Shown: positions 15,838 to 22,405, numbered from the stretch's first letter. The stretch is DNA of 64,000 nucleotides from Lachnospiraceae bacterium (GCA_003543235.1 DPJA01000009.1:1-64000), one strand, 5' to 3'. Notes: generated by a model not told the origin, from the letters alone. Made by a program: numbers and translations.

Positions 15838-15868
15838 GCCGCCCACGGAATGCCAGTTCCTAAGCGGC
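15838..15868. other. GC-rich hairpin in early operon
   Basis: GCCGC (15838-15842) pairs with GCGGC (15864-15868) and GGAA (15847-15850) with TTCC (15857-15860), with an internal loop. On the plus strand TTTTTT follows (15869-15874), which would make a plus-strand terminator; on the minus strand it is an RNA structure between the 55-aa membrane peptide gene and DUF1351 with no U-tract. It may shield the early operon from antisense transcription. Confidence 0.5.
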
Positions 15869-15872
15869 TTTT

Positions 15873-16040
15873 TTATTCCCATATTTCCTGTTTGGTAACT
15901 GTCAACCATATACCCAGTGCCAATATAAACAGTGCCATGGAGCAATCTTTATCTTCTAACAAAACTGCCTTACTGGAGAAGTACAGCATTGTTAGTGACA
16001 GGATAATTGCCAACACTCCCCATATCTTTTGTTTTTTCAC
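15873..16040 (-). CDS. Small two-span membrane protein, 55 aa
   Basis: 55 codons from GTG 16040, preceded by AAAGGGAGG. Two hydrophobic stretches: residues 6-21 (IWGVLAIILSLTMLY) and 35-47 (MALFILALGIWLTV), separated by an acidic LLEDKDCS turn. Not recognised. The start overlaps the 3' end of the zinc-ribbon gene. Resembles phage membrane micro-proteins of unknown role. Confidence 0.6.
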   Translation of the reverse strand: MKKQKIWGVLAIILSLTMLYFSSKAVLLEDKDCSMALFILALGIWLTVTKQEIWE

Positions 16041-16152
16041 GGCTTGTCCTCCCTTTTAATTCGCATATTGGGCATATGTACTTTTGAGCATTTTGTGCCG
16101 TTGTACTTACATTCCACTTTTCACCACAATTACGGCATATACGATAACGCAT
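15970..16152 (-). CDS. Small zinc-ribbon phage protein, 60 aa
   Basis: 60 residues with two CxxC pairs, CRNC near the N-terminus and CPIC about 22 residues later, giving a rubredoxin-like zinc ribbon. AAGGAGG precedes ATG 16152 at good distance; a longer in-frame extension to 16302 overlaps other genes and is rejected. Unknown function, probably nucleic-acid or protein binding. Confidence 0.65.
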   Translation of the reverse strand: MRYRICRNCGEKWNVSTTAQNAQKYICPICELKGRTSREKTKDMGSVGNYPVTNNAVLLQ

Positions 16153-16169
16153 AGTTATAGCTATCCTCC

Positions 16170-16247
16170 TTACTGCCAGAATGCAGAAATTAAACACAAT
16201 AAACCCATGTATGCTGCACCTGCATATGGCATTAAAAACCTTTTCAT
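16170..16247 (-). CDS. Micro-protein, 25 aa, hydrophobic
   Basis: 25-codon frame beginning MKRFLMPYAGAAYMG, with a hydrophobic C-terminal helix ending in SAFWQ. Its ATG overlaps the preceding stop (ATGA), so it could be translated by coupling. The stop is 17 bases before the next ATG, overlapping that gene's ribosome site. Short length makes chance possible; tight packing supports it. Confidence 0.45.
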   Translation of the reverse strand: MKRFLMPYAGAAYMGLLCLISAFWQ

Positions 16248-16378
16248 TTACGAGCAGCCCCCTCATGCTTTTTAAAACATTCAGTAAGTTCTTTGTCATC
16301 ACCGCAATACAATCCCATCTTGTTAAATAATTCGACTATTTCGGACTGTTCCATTTCCTTTATTGTTTCTTTTTTCAT
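16244..16378 (-). CDS. Small phage protein, 44 aa
   Basis: 44 codons from ATG 16378 with GGGAGG upstream. Sequence is charged and helical (KKETIKEMEQSEIVELFNK, then a CGDDKELTECF segment). Not recognised. Ends in ATGA overlap with the 25-aa frame. Confidence 0.6.
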   Translation of the reverse strand: MKKETIKEMEQSEIVELFNKMGLYCGDDKELTECFKKHEGAARK

Positions 16379-16430
16379 AATATTTCCTCCCTATTTAATT
16401 TGCCGTATAGGCTTGTACACCTGTAGCGGC

Positions 16431-16622
16431 TCATTTGGCCGCAAAATCATCAACTTTTACATACCCAGCGGCTTTGAGTGCCCTCTGGTTGTTGCGTATT
16501 CGCATTTCCTGTTTTTCATTCTCTGGTATAGTGTCAAAGTCCCTCTCAATCCTTTTACCATCGGCACCAAAACTAACCGCTACTATTTCCCTTGTAAAAC
16601 CATCACTTAAAGGCTTTCTCAT
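16431..16622 (-). CDS. Small phage protein, 63 aa
   Basis: 63 residues; GAGGGAGG precedes ATG 16622. Mixed alpha/beta, charged, with FGADGKRIERDFDTIPENEKQ resembling other short phage early proteins. No function assigned. Confidence 0.6.
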   Translation of the reverse strand: MRKPLSDGFTREIVAVSFGADGKRIERDFDTIPENEKQEMRIRNNQRALKAAGYVKVDDFAAK

Positions 16623-16679
16623 GTTAATCCCTCCCTCGCTAATTTTTATGTTTGTAACTGCTTGTCATATTACGGTATT

Positions 16680-16784
16680 TTATTCTTTTAACCGCTGAAA
16701 TTGTTCCTCAGCATATTTGAGTTCACGTTTTATGTTAAGGATTGTATTGGATAAGCTCTCAGCCTGTTCTGCTGTGCAGAGCAT
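16680..16784 (-). CDS. Micro-protein, 34 aa, coiled-coil-like
   Basis: 34 codons from ATG 16784 (MLCTAEQAESLSNTILNIK, then RELKYAEEQFQRLKE). Heptad-like and strongly helical. It starts inside the end of the 59-aa gene upstream (26-base overlap), with GAGTGAG as a possible binding site. Plausible but unproven. Confidence 0.42.
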   Translation of the reverse strand: MLCTAEQAESLSNTILNIKRELKYAEEQFQRLKE

Positions 16785-16938
16785 ATCTCACTCTCATGCC
16801 GAAGGATTTATATAATCCCGCAATTTGCCTTTTGCCCTCAACTTCGCTTATTGAAGGGTGGAAAGTATACACCCTATCTATAACCTTATAATTGGCATCA
16901 CTTACTGGTCCCGCTAAGGCCTCAAATTCTGATTTCAT
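16759..16938 (-). CDS. Small phage protein, 59 aa
   Basis: 59 residues from ATG 16938, chosen because AAGGAGGGG lies just upstream; an in-frame extension to 16995 overlaps the gene before it. Contains SDANYKVIDRVYTFHPSIS, then a basic C-terminus. Not recognised. Confidence 0.6.
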   Translation of the reverse strand: MKSEFEALAGPVSDANYKVIDRVYTFHPSISEVEGKRQIAGLYKSFGMRVRYALHSRTG

Positions 16939-16960
16939 CAATTTGTACCCCTCCTTAAAA

Positions 16961-17152
16961 TTAATAATCCTCTGAAACCAATATCCCGTCATCAAAGAAC
17001 AAAGGGTAATCTGTATTTGGCGACTGCACTACCCGTTCAACAACCCGTAGTGCTTCTTCTTCTTCAAACTCCGATTTTAAAAACTTGGTAATTTCTTCTT
17101 CGGCCGGATAAAACCTCACTACTTCCAAAATCATTCTTGCTATGTTGTCCAC
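16961..17152 (-). CDS. Acidic phage protein, 63 aa
   Basis: 63 residues from GTG 17152, acidic (EFEEEEA). No good binding site directly precedes the GTG. A 14-codon frame (MTRYELLTVFLWTT) begins upstream behind GGGGGG and its stop overlaps this start region, so translation may be coupled to a leader peptide. Start uncertain; ATG 17134 is the alternative. Confidence 0.5.
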   Translation of the reverse strand: MDNIARMILEVVRFYPAEEEITKFLKSEFEEEEALRVVERVVQSPNTDYPLFFDDGILVSEDY

Positions 17153-17206
17153 AGGAATACTGTGAGTAACTCATATCTGGTCATTTAATCAACCCCCCAT
17201 TTCCAT

Positions 17207-17467
17207 TTAACATAATACAATTTCATATTCAGGGTGATTCCAGTCCTTACCATTGCGATACTCAATCATAGCAAAGAATCTATCGCTGCCATGATACAAA
17301 GATGGGATTCTGCAATCTTGATGAACACATCCACTACTGGTACTAAGCGTTTGACCCCCCTGAATACTCCAAGGAGTTGCTTCTCTTAACCCTCTACTGA
17401 TTAAATGTGCTGCTTCTGATGAACTAGTAATGAAAATCATATAACTTGAATTGTTTGTATTTTTCAT
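17207..17467 (-). CDS. Hypothetical phage early protein, 86 aa
   Basis: 86 residues from ATG 17467 with AGGAGG upstream. Ser/Thr/Gly-rich centre with two cysteines (GCVHQDC) and a C-terminal YRNGKDWNHPEYEIVL. Not recognised. It is the second gene of the leftward early operon, directly after the Cro-like gene. Confidence 0.55.
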   Translation of the reverse strand: MKNTNNSSYMIFITSSSEAAHLISRGLREATPWSIQGGQTLSTSSGCVHQDCRIPSLYHGSDRFFAMIEYRNGKDWNHPEYEIVLC

Positions 17468-17470
17468 AGC

Positions 17471-17668
17471 TTAAACCTCCTGTTCTTCTAAAAAATATGT
17501 AATCGGTACGTTAAAGTAATTGGCTATTGCTTGAAGCTTGTCTACCTTAGGGGTATAAACTTTATTTTTCCAATGGGTAAACATTGAAGAATTAATTCCA
17601 GTTGCCTTTGAAACTTGATAGTCTGTCACGTTGTTTTTATCACGTAACATAGTGTACTTGTTGTACAT
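17471..17668 (-). CDS. Cro-like XRE-family regulator
   Basis: 65-residue stand-alone helix-turn-helix protein (TDYQVSKATGINSSMFTHWK, then KLQAIANYFNVPITYFL). AGGAGG precedes ATG 17668. Divergent from the CI-like gene at 17876 and clearly paralogous to its HTH (both carry TGI.S..FTHWKN). First gene of the leftward lytic operon, so it is the likely Cro analogue. Confidence 0.85.
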   Translation of the reverse strand: MYNKYTMLRDKNNVTDYQVSKATGINSSMFTHWKNKVYTPKVDKLQAIANYFNVPITYFLEEQEV

Positions 17669-17875
17669 AGTCCACCTCCTAACTATAAAAAATTTGTATA
17701 ATTTAGATATTGCAAATATTTTAGTTTTCTAATATAATTAATTCACCACAAACAATTAGATTAGGGCTTATTTATTTGCGTTACCTCAATTTGTATTTTC
17801 ATTATATTTGAGTTTTCGCAAATAGTCAAGTGTTATTTTTGTGTTTTCTGAAATATTTTGAAAAGGGTGAATATC
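17669..17875. promoter_or_regulatory. CI/Cro divergent operator region
   Basis: 207 bp of AT-rich DNA between the divergent regulators. Related half-sites occur as TTGCAAAT (17710-17716 region), ATTTGCG (17774-17780) and its exact complement CGCAAAT (17817-17823). These are the best operator candidates. No promoter fully matching the consensus could be fixed on either strand. Confidence 0.55.
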
Positions 17876-18247
17876 ATGTATGATATGTTTGAGCGTCTAT
17901 TAAAAGAAAAAGGAGTAACCGCTTATAAAGTAGGCAAAGAAACAGGAATAACTCCATCGACCTTTACTCATTGGAAAAATGGCGAATATGAGCCAAAGTT
18001 AGATAAGCTTCAAAAAATATCTGATTATTTCGGCGTTACTGTAGAGTATTTAATGACGGGAGAAGAAAAGAATTGCGATAACGTTAGTGGAACTGATGAA
18101 TTTACTGCAAAGAACGAGGAAGAAAAAGAATTATTGGTATTATGCAGACAAACTGAGGACATGCCGCCAGAGTACAAGGAAAAGATGTATAATACCATCA
18201 AAGATACTATTGACATTTATTTAAAGGCAATTGGCAAGGGGGAATGA
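17876..18247 (+). CDS. CI-like phage repressor (XRE family)
   Basis: 123 residues: HTH at about 1-62 (AYKVGKETGITPSTFTHWKNG, then VEYLMTG), then an acidic helical C-terminus (NEEEKELLVLCRQTEDMPPEYKEKM). It lacks a RecA-dependent autocleavage domain, which fits control by the adjacent ImmA-type protease instead. ATG 17876 follows AAAGGGTGA; a TTG at 17858 is less likely. Overlaps immA by four bases. Confidence 0.87.
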   Translation: MYDMFERLLKEKGVTAYKVGKETGITPSTFTHWKNGEYEPKLDKLQKISDYFGVTVEYLMTGEEKNCDNVSGTDEFTAKNEEEKELLVLCRQTEDMPPEYKEKMYNTIKDTIDIYLKAIGKGE

Positions 18248-18858
18248 CGTTGTCACCGAATTTTGACAGGTGCGAAAAATTCGCAACTTCTTTATTGCTG
18301 AAACAAAAAGTATTCAGTTCAACACAAATTAAGGTTACAGATTTGCAGTTTGATTACGATATAGTTTTTGATACGTTTTCCCATTACTGCCAAGTAACAG
18401 AAACGCCAAGCTATACATTTTTTCTGCCTGGTACAATGGTTTTCCAAGATTGTTTAACTATTAAGCGTGGAAGTGTTTATATAATCCTTTATAATGGCCG
18501 TGATAATAATTATGCAAGACGAAACTGGTCTATTGCTCATGAAATCGGTCACATATACCTCGGACACAAAACAGATGGTCCACAAGAAGAAATTGAAGCC
18601 AATTTTTTTGCAGCACAGCTTTTAATGCCTGAAGCTGTTTTGAGAACGATTTATTATAACAACAAAAGATTAAATGCAAATGATGTACATAGGTACTTTT
18701 ATGTTTCTAAACCTGCAGCGATTAAGCGAATACACACACTTAACCATAAGTATTTTAATAGTTCAGAAGAAAATGAAGTCCTGTTGGAAAGATTCAGAGA
18801 TGCAATTGAATATATTTGTTTTAACCAATCTAAAATTTTAGAAGTTTCTTTTGTATAA
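18244..18858 (+). CDS. ImmA/IrrE-family metallopeptidase
   Basis: 204-residue zinc protease. HEXXH motif in SIAHEIGHIYLGH (about residues 97-107), with the third ligand likely Glu in EEIEANFFAAQLLMP. In ICEBs1 and related elements ImmA cleaves the CI-like repressor to induce excision; the four-base overlap with the repressor gene supports the same pairing here. C-terminal helical domain of about 70 residues. Confidence 0.93.
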   Translation: MTLSPNFDRCEKFATSLLLKQKVFSSTQIKVTDLQFDYDIVFDTFSHYCQVTETPSYTFFLPGTMVFQDCLTIKRGSVYIILYNGRDNNYARRNWSIAHEIGHIYLGHKTDGPQEEIEANFFAAQLLMPEAVLRTIYYNNKRLNANDVHRYFYVSKPAAIKRIHTLNHKYFNSSEENEVLLERFRDAIEYICFNQSKILEVSFV

Positions 18859-18862
18859 AGCA

Positions 18863-18903
18863 GAAAATAAAAAACCACCCCAGTACTACGAATACTGGAG
18901 TGG
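18863..18903 (-). terminator. Minus-strand hairpin 1 with conserved loop
   Basis: Stem arms 18875-18885 and 18893-18903 enclose the seven-base loop ctacgaa. Read on the minus strand the 11-bp stem is fully paired (one G-U) and is followed by TTTTTTATTTT; on the plus strand one pair becomes C-A. It therefore looks like a terminator or structured RNA end for leftward transcription, although the flanking genes run rightward. Loop and layout match hairpin 2 at 19822-19850. Confidence 0.65.
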
Positions 18904-18942
18904 CGAAACAAGAATTAACGTCAAGGAACGGAGGAAAATTAA

Positions 18943-19812
18943 ATGGCAAAAGAAAAAATTGTAAAAGAAACTATTATTGCCAAGGGCACAGAAATATCTG
19001 TATTATCCTCAACAGAAAGTGATGATTATATTTCTCTCACGGATATGGCGAAATATAAAAACTCTACTGCCCCAAAGGATGTAGTTAAAAATTGGTTGCG
19101 TTTAAGAGGTACAATTGAGTTCTTAGGATTATGGGAAACTTTAAATAACGATAATTTTAACCGGGTCGAATTCGACTCCTTTAAAATAAGTTCTGGAGAA
19201 AACGCTTTTACGCTTTCTCCTCAACAATGGATTAAATTAACAAACGCAATAGGTATTACATCAAAATCAGGTCGCTATGGTGGAGGAACTTACGCCCATA
19301 AAGATATAGCAATGGAATTTGCCTCATGGCTTTCTCCTGAATTTAAGCTTTATATTATAAAAGAATACCAACGATTAAAAAATGATGAAAGCCATAAATT
19401 AGCTTTAGACTGGAGCGTTAAAAGGTTTATTTCAAAAACCAATTATAAATTACACACAGACGCTATAAAAGAAAATTTAATACCTGAAGACTTACCAAAA
19501 GAAAAGCAGGGCTTTGTATATGCTGATGAAGCGGATATTTTAAACATGGCTTTGTTTGGCAAAACATCGAAGCAGTGGAGAGAAGAAAACCCTACCCTTA
19601 AAGGTAATATACGTGACTTTGCAAGTATAGAGCAACTTATTGTATTAAATAATTTGGAATCGATAAGCTCCCTTCTTATAGAACAAGGATTATCTCAATA
19701 TCAACGCCTTACTGAACTCAGAAAAATGGCACTAAAGCAGATAAATGCATTGATAAATAACAAAAGCATATCTGAACTAAACAATATGGATAGCCAGATT
19801 AAATTACCATAA
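18943..19812 (+). CDS. KilA-N domain protein
   Basis: 289 residues. Residues about 18-125 form a KilA-N domain (DDYISLTDMAKYKN, then VVKNWLRLRGTIEFLGLWE, then GGGTYAHKDIAMEFASWLSPEFKLYIIKEYQRLK), a DNA-binding fold of phage antirepressors and regulators. Residues 190-289 are a helical C-terminal region (ADEADILNMALFGKTSKQWREENP) also seen in KilA-N proteins. CGGAGG precedes ATG 18943. Lies between immA and the recombinase, flanked on both sides by the look-alike hairpins. Likely role: antirepressor or control of integration; unproven. Confidence 0.9.
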   Translation: MAKEKIVKETIIAKGTEISVLSSTESDDYISLTDMAKYKNSTAPKDVVKNWLRLRGTIEFLGLWETLNNDNFNRVEFDSFKISSGENAFTLSPQQWIKLTNAIGITSKSGRYGGGTYAHKDIAMEFASWLSPEFKLYIIKEYQRLKNDESHKLALDWSVKRFISKTNYKLHTDAIKENLIPEDLPKEKQGFVYADEADILNMALFGKTSKQWREENPTLKGNIRDFASIEQLIVLNNLESISSLLIEQGLSQYQRLTELRKMALKQINALINNKSISELNNMDSQIKLP

Positions 19813-19884
19813 TAAATAAAAAGCCCCTCCTGCTACCAACAGGAAGGACTTAATATATAGCGGTTAAGCTATACCTTTCTTATG
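19813..19884 (-). ncRNA. Candidate ~70-nt minus-strand RNA upstream of the recombinase
   Basis: A consensus promoter on the minus strand (-35 TTGAAA, 17 bp, -10 TATAAT) would start transcription near 19884. About 35 bases later comes hairpin 2: arms AGTCCTTCCTG and CAGGAGGGGCT around loop ttggtag, fully paired on this strand with two G-U pairs, then TTTTTATTTATT ending near 19813. This gives an RNA of about 70 nt. Its 5' stem arm could pair with ten bases of the recombinase ribosome site (with G-U pairs). No reading frame of note. Not experimentally known to me. Confidence 0.55.
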
Positions 19885-19891
19885 CAAGAAA
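19876..19891. promoter_or_regulatory. Dyad TTTCTT-ATGC-AAGAAA
   Basis: Six-base inverted repeat with a four-base centre that touches the minus-strand -10 (19891-19896) and covers its expected start point. An operator position for a dimeric regulator such as the KilA-N or CI-like protein. No motif match to the CI/Cro half-sites. Confidence 0.45.
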
Positions 19892-19919
19892 TTATAACAT
19901 TTGACCGCTTTTATTTCAA
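19891..19919 (-). promoter_or_regulatory. Consensus minus-strand promoter
   Basis: -35 TTGAAA is the complement of 19914-19919 and -10 TATAAT the complement of 19891-19896, with exactly 17 bases between. It faces away from the recombinase gene. A plus-strand TATAAT (19920-19925) next to it may serve the recombinase, but its best -35 (TTGACC, 19901-19906) is only 13 bases away, so the plus-strand promoter is weak or activator-dependent. Confidence 0.65.
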
Positions 19920-19944
19920 TATAATAAATACAGGAGGGGTCAAA

Positions 19945-21345
19945 ATGAAATCAGCCGTTTCATATATGCGAATGTCAACAGACAGGCAAGAGCATTCTAT
20001 TGAAAGCCAAGAACGTTTAATAAAAGAATATGCTAAACAACATAATTATTATATTCAACAGTTTTATATTGACGAAGGTATTTCTGGAAGAAATGCAGAA
20101 AAACGCCCTCAGTTTCTACAAATGATTGATGATAGTAATAAGGGCAATTTTGAATATGTTATAATATATGATAGCAGCCGTTTCGCAAGAAACCTTGAGC
20201 AATCTTTAGTATACAAATCCATTCTAAAGAAGAATGGTGTTAATATCATTTCAATAACCGAACCCACCCTTGACGAGGATACTTCTCTTATTACCGATGC
20301 CCTTTTTGGTGCAATGAATGAAATGTACTCACGTAAATTATCGAAAAACGTTAAGCGTGGTATGGAGCAAAAAGCTTTGCGTGGTGAATTTTGTGCGAAT
20401 AGGCCTTTTGGCTACGACTATGACAAAGAGTTAAAAGTGCTTGTGCCAAACCCACAGGAATCCCCTATAGCTAAATATGTTTTTTCAGAAATCCTAACTG
20501 GCCGAACCCCGTATTCCATTGCCCTTGAAATGAGAGAGAAAAACATTCGTACTAAGAGCGGCATAACCCTTGAAAGAAGACGTATTGAATACATGATTAG
20601 AAACCCGGTTTACAAAGGCTACCTTCGCTGGACAGCGGACGATAAAGTTATTATTCGAAAATCCAAACATGAGCCTTTAATAAGTGAGGATGATTTTGAA
20701 GAAATTCAAAGAATTACAAATGAACGTGCCACACGGCTACGCAGAAACGCAAAACCGCCAGAATTTTGTAACCACTGGCTTAGTGGAATTATTTTTTGTT
20801 CTGAATGTAACTGTGTTTATACATTCGTTAAAGCAAGGGAGCATGAGGGCAAAAAAGCAAGGTTTAGATGCAGTGGGCAATCTCGAGGACAGTGTTCCTC
20901 CGGAATATCCTTTAGAGTGGATGCACTTGAAAAACAAGTTTTTTCCATACTAGAGGAAATATTGGACAATGATGATTCCTTTTATACACTCAACATAACT
21001 CAAAAAGAATCGCCCAAGGTTGACTACAGCAACGATATACGAAAGCTAAAACAATCTCTTACTCGTGCAAAGGAAGCTTTTCTTGCTGGATTGGATACAC
21101 TCGTTGAATATGGGGATAATAAAAGAACGCTGCTTGCAGAAATAGAAAAGTTTGAAAATCTTCAAAAAGAAAACAAAGCCCATAAAATTGATATGAATAG
21201 GTTTAGAGTCCAACTAACTAACCTGCTTGCTATTTTGAAAAGTAATCAAGACGCACTCAGTAAAAAAGAGGCCTTTCGAGCAGTTGTAGAGAAGATGATC
21301 ATTGAAAAAACTACCAAAAATATAACCCTTTATTTTTTTGCATAA
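19945..21345 (+). CDS. Large serine recombinase (phage integrase)
   Basis: 466 residues. Resolvase catalytic domain 1-150 with YMRMSTDRQEHSIESQ and the nucleophile region IIYDSSRFARN; recombinase domain about 165-270 (NRPFGYDYDKEL, then RIEYMIRNPVYKGYLRW); zinc ribbon about 285-345 with CSECNC and CSSG cysteines; then a coiled coil (RKLKQSLTRAKEAF) and C-terminal tail. It catalyses attP x attB integration without a host cofactor; excision needs a directionality factor not identified here. ATG 19945 follows GGAGGGG. Its stop is the last phage codon before the host gene remnant. Confidence 0.95.
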   Translation: MKSAVSYMRMSTDRQEHSIESQERLIKEYAKQHNYYIQQFYIDEGISGRNAEKRPQFLQMIDDSNKGNFEYVIIYDSSRFARNLEQSLVYKSILKKNGVNIISITEPTLDEDTSLITDALFGAMNEMYSRKLSKNVKRGMEQKALRGEFCANRPFGYDYDKELKVLVPNPQESPIAKYVFSEILTGRTPYSIALEMREKNIRTKSGITLERRRIEYMIRNPVYKGYLRWTADDKVIIRKSKHEPLISEDDFEEIQRITNERATRLRRNAKPPEFCNHWLSGIIFCSECNCVYTFVKAREHEGKKARFRCSGQSRGQCSSGISFRVDALEKQVFSILEEILDNDDSFYTLNITQKESPKVDYSNDIRKLKQSLTRAKEAFLAGLDTLVEYGDNKRTLLAEIEKFENLQKENKAHKIDMNRFRVQLTNLLAILKSNQDALSKKEAFRAVVEKMIIEKTTKNITLYFFA

Positions 21346-21368
21346 AGATAGTGCATACTTACCTCTTG
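21336..21368. other. Right attachment junction (attR/attL candidate)
   Basis: The phage-host border must lie between the last recombinase codons and the first clearly host codons (GGTGAAGCAAGC, encoding GEAS). The recombinase stop is at 21343-21345 and the host frame is readable from about 21350. The exact crossover dinucleotide cannot be fixed without the other junction. Confidence 0.7.
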
Positions 21369-21742
21369 GTGAAGCAAGCGGCTATTTACCATACACCGTA
21401 TATATGGCAACCAAGGATTATATTTCTGCTAACCCAGGCACCATTCAAAAATTTACCAACGCAACTTATAAAGGTCAGATGTGGGTAAACTCTCATACAT
21501 CTGCTGAAATTGCTGAAGTCTGCCTTCCATATTTTGAAGACAGCAATATTAATACCCTTACCAAAATTATTGAACGCTACAAAGCGCAAGATACATGGAA
21601 AACCAACCCTATTGTTGACCCCGACGGCTTTGAGCTTATACAAGACATTATGGAAGATGGCGGTCAACTTAATGCAAGAGTACCATATGAAAAATTTATA
21701 ACAACAAAGTTTGCAGATAAAGCTGTTAAAACAATAAAATAA
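21346..21742 (+). pseudogene. 3' remnant of NMT1/THI5-like ABC substrate-binding protein
   Basis: About 130 C-terminal residues of a SsuA/ThiY-type periplasmic binding protein: LGEASGYLPYTVYMATKDYI, then NATYKGQMWVNSHTSAEIAE, then QDTWKTNPIVDPDGFELIQDIMED. The conserved ligand-binding N-terminal lobe, signal peptide and start codon are missing, so this is the half left behind by prophage insertion; the 5' half should lie at the far (left) end of the prophage. No transporter ATPase or permease lies to the right, so the rest of the operon is probably upstream of the insertion too. A strong terminator follows. Confidence 0.88.
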
Positions 21743-21794
21743 ATCATATAGGGCATTGGTTTCCATTTTATGTATATTGCAGTAATATATTTTT

Positions 21795-21836
21795 AAAAGC
21801 GGTATTTGTAAGCATTTTACAAATACCGCTTTTTAT
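21795..21836 (+). terminator. Strong intrinsic terminator after the interrupted gene
   Basis: Perfect 15+ bp stem AAAAGCGGTATTTGTAA / TTACAAATACCGCTTTT with a five-base loop, followed by TTTTTATTT. The A-run on the other side lets it also serve the leftward GNAT gene. Confidence 0.9.
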
Positions 21837-21871
21837 TTCAGTTTTCTAAAACCACCAAGGCTTTAACTTTG

Positions 21872-22393
21872 TTAAATTCCACTTTCCACGTAGTTATAAA
21901 CATGGTTATAAAGCATTTTTTTATATTCGTCAAACTGTTTTCTGTCTATCCCCTCACCATATGTCATTATTTTAAGCTGAATAGGCTCTTCATCTTGCCT
22001 ATACGGAGGTTGAAGGTAGTAACATGGGTTAAGCACAAATCCCATTCTTTCATAAAAACCAATTCTACGTTTTGCAATTTTATCAACAGGCGGTTCAGCC
22101 TCAAGAAAAACCTTTACCTTCACCATTTGCAAAAATTTTCTAAGCATATCTGCACCTATTCCGTTTCCCCTTAAACCATCTCCAACAGCAAAATGCTCAA
22201 TATATATAGCATACTCAAAATGCCAAAAAGATATAAATGCCGTTTTTTCTTCATTCATAAGTACATTATACTCTGGTTTTTCAAACACTTTCCTCTGTCC
22301 GTCATATGTTCGCATTTCGCTATTAGGAAAGGCTTTGTCCATAATCCGAAAAATAATATTAAAATCTGAAACATCAACTCTTATAAGTTCCAA
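21872..22393 (-). CDS. GNAT-family N-acetyltransferase
   Basis: 173-residue acetyl-CoA-dependent acetyltransferase. Motif A is visible as YIEHFAVGDGLRGNGIGADMLRKFLQM (about 64-90), and motif B as GFYERMGFVLNPCYYLQPPYR, where the Tyr acts in catalysis in this family. Substrate unknown. Separated from the AEC transporter gene upstream by 12 bases, so both are probably one transcript. Confidence 0.88.
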   Translation of the reverse strand: MELIRVDVSDFNIIFRIMDKAFPNSEMRTYDGQRKVFEKPEYNVLMNEEKTAFISFWHFEYAIYIEHFAVGDGLRGNGIGADMLRKFLQMVKVKVFLEAEPPVDKIAKRRIGFYERMGFVLNPCYYLQPPYRQDEEPIQLKIMTYGEGIDRKQFDEYKKMLYNHVYNYVESGI

Positions 22394-22405
22394 TAGTCTT
22401 ACCTC

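Larger units (their letters stand above)
19824..19939 (+). promoter_or_regulatory. Recombinase leader: anti-Shine-Dalgarno switch candidate
   Basis: CCCCTCCTG (19824-19832) is the perfect nine-base complement of CAGGAGGGG (19931-19939), which contains the recombinase ribosome binding site. The same nine bases can instead pair, less perfectly, with the nearby CAGGAAGGA (19840-19848). A transcript reading through from KilA-N would thus have two competing structures, one hiding the ribosome site. AGCGGT (19859-19864) and ACCGCT (19904-19909) could also pair. Inference from complementarity only. Confidence 0.5.
1..21345. mobile_element. Prophage (right-hand portion; left end outside window)
   Basis: Temperate siphovirus-type prophage. 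Visible are packaging/head genes (terminase subunits, portal, gpF-like protein), a replication/recombination block (RecT, DUF4373 initiator, RusA, SSB), a divergent CI/Cro-type switch, ImmA protease, KilA-N protein and a large serine recombinase. Right boundary: the recombinase stop codon (21343-21345) lies a few bases before the 3' part of a host ABC transporter binding-protein gene. Major capsid, tail, lysis genes and the left attachment site must lie beyond position 1. Early and late genes run leftward; lysogeny genes run rightward. No broken phage gene is evident in the visible portion, so the element may be functional, but this cannot be judged without the left half. Confidence 0.93.
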
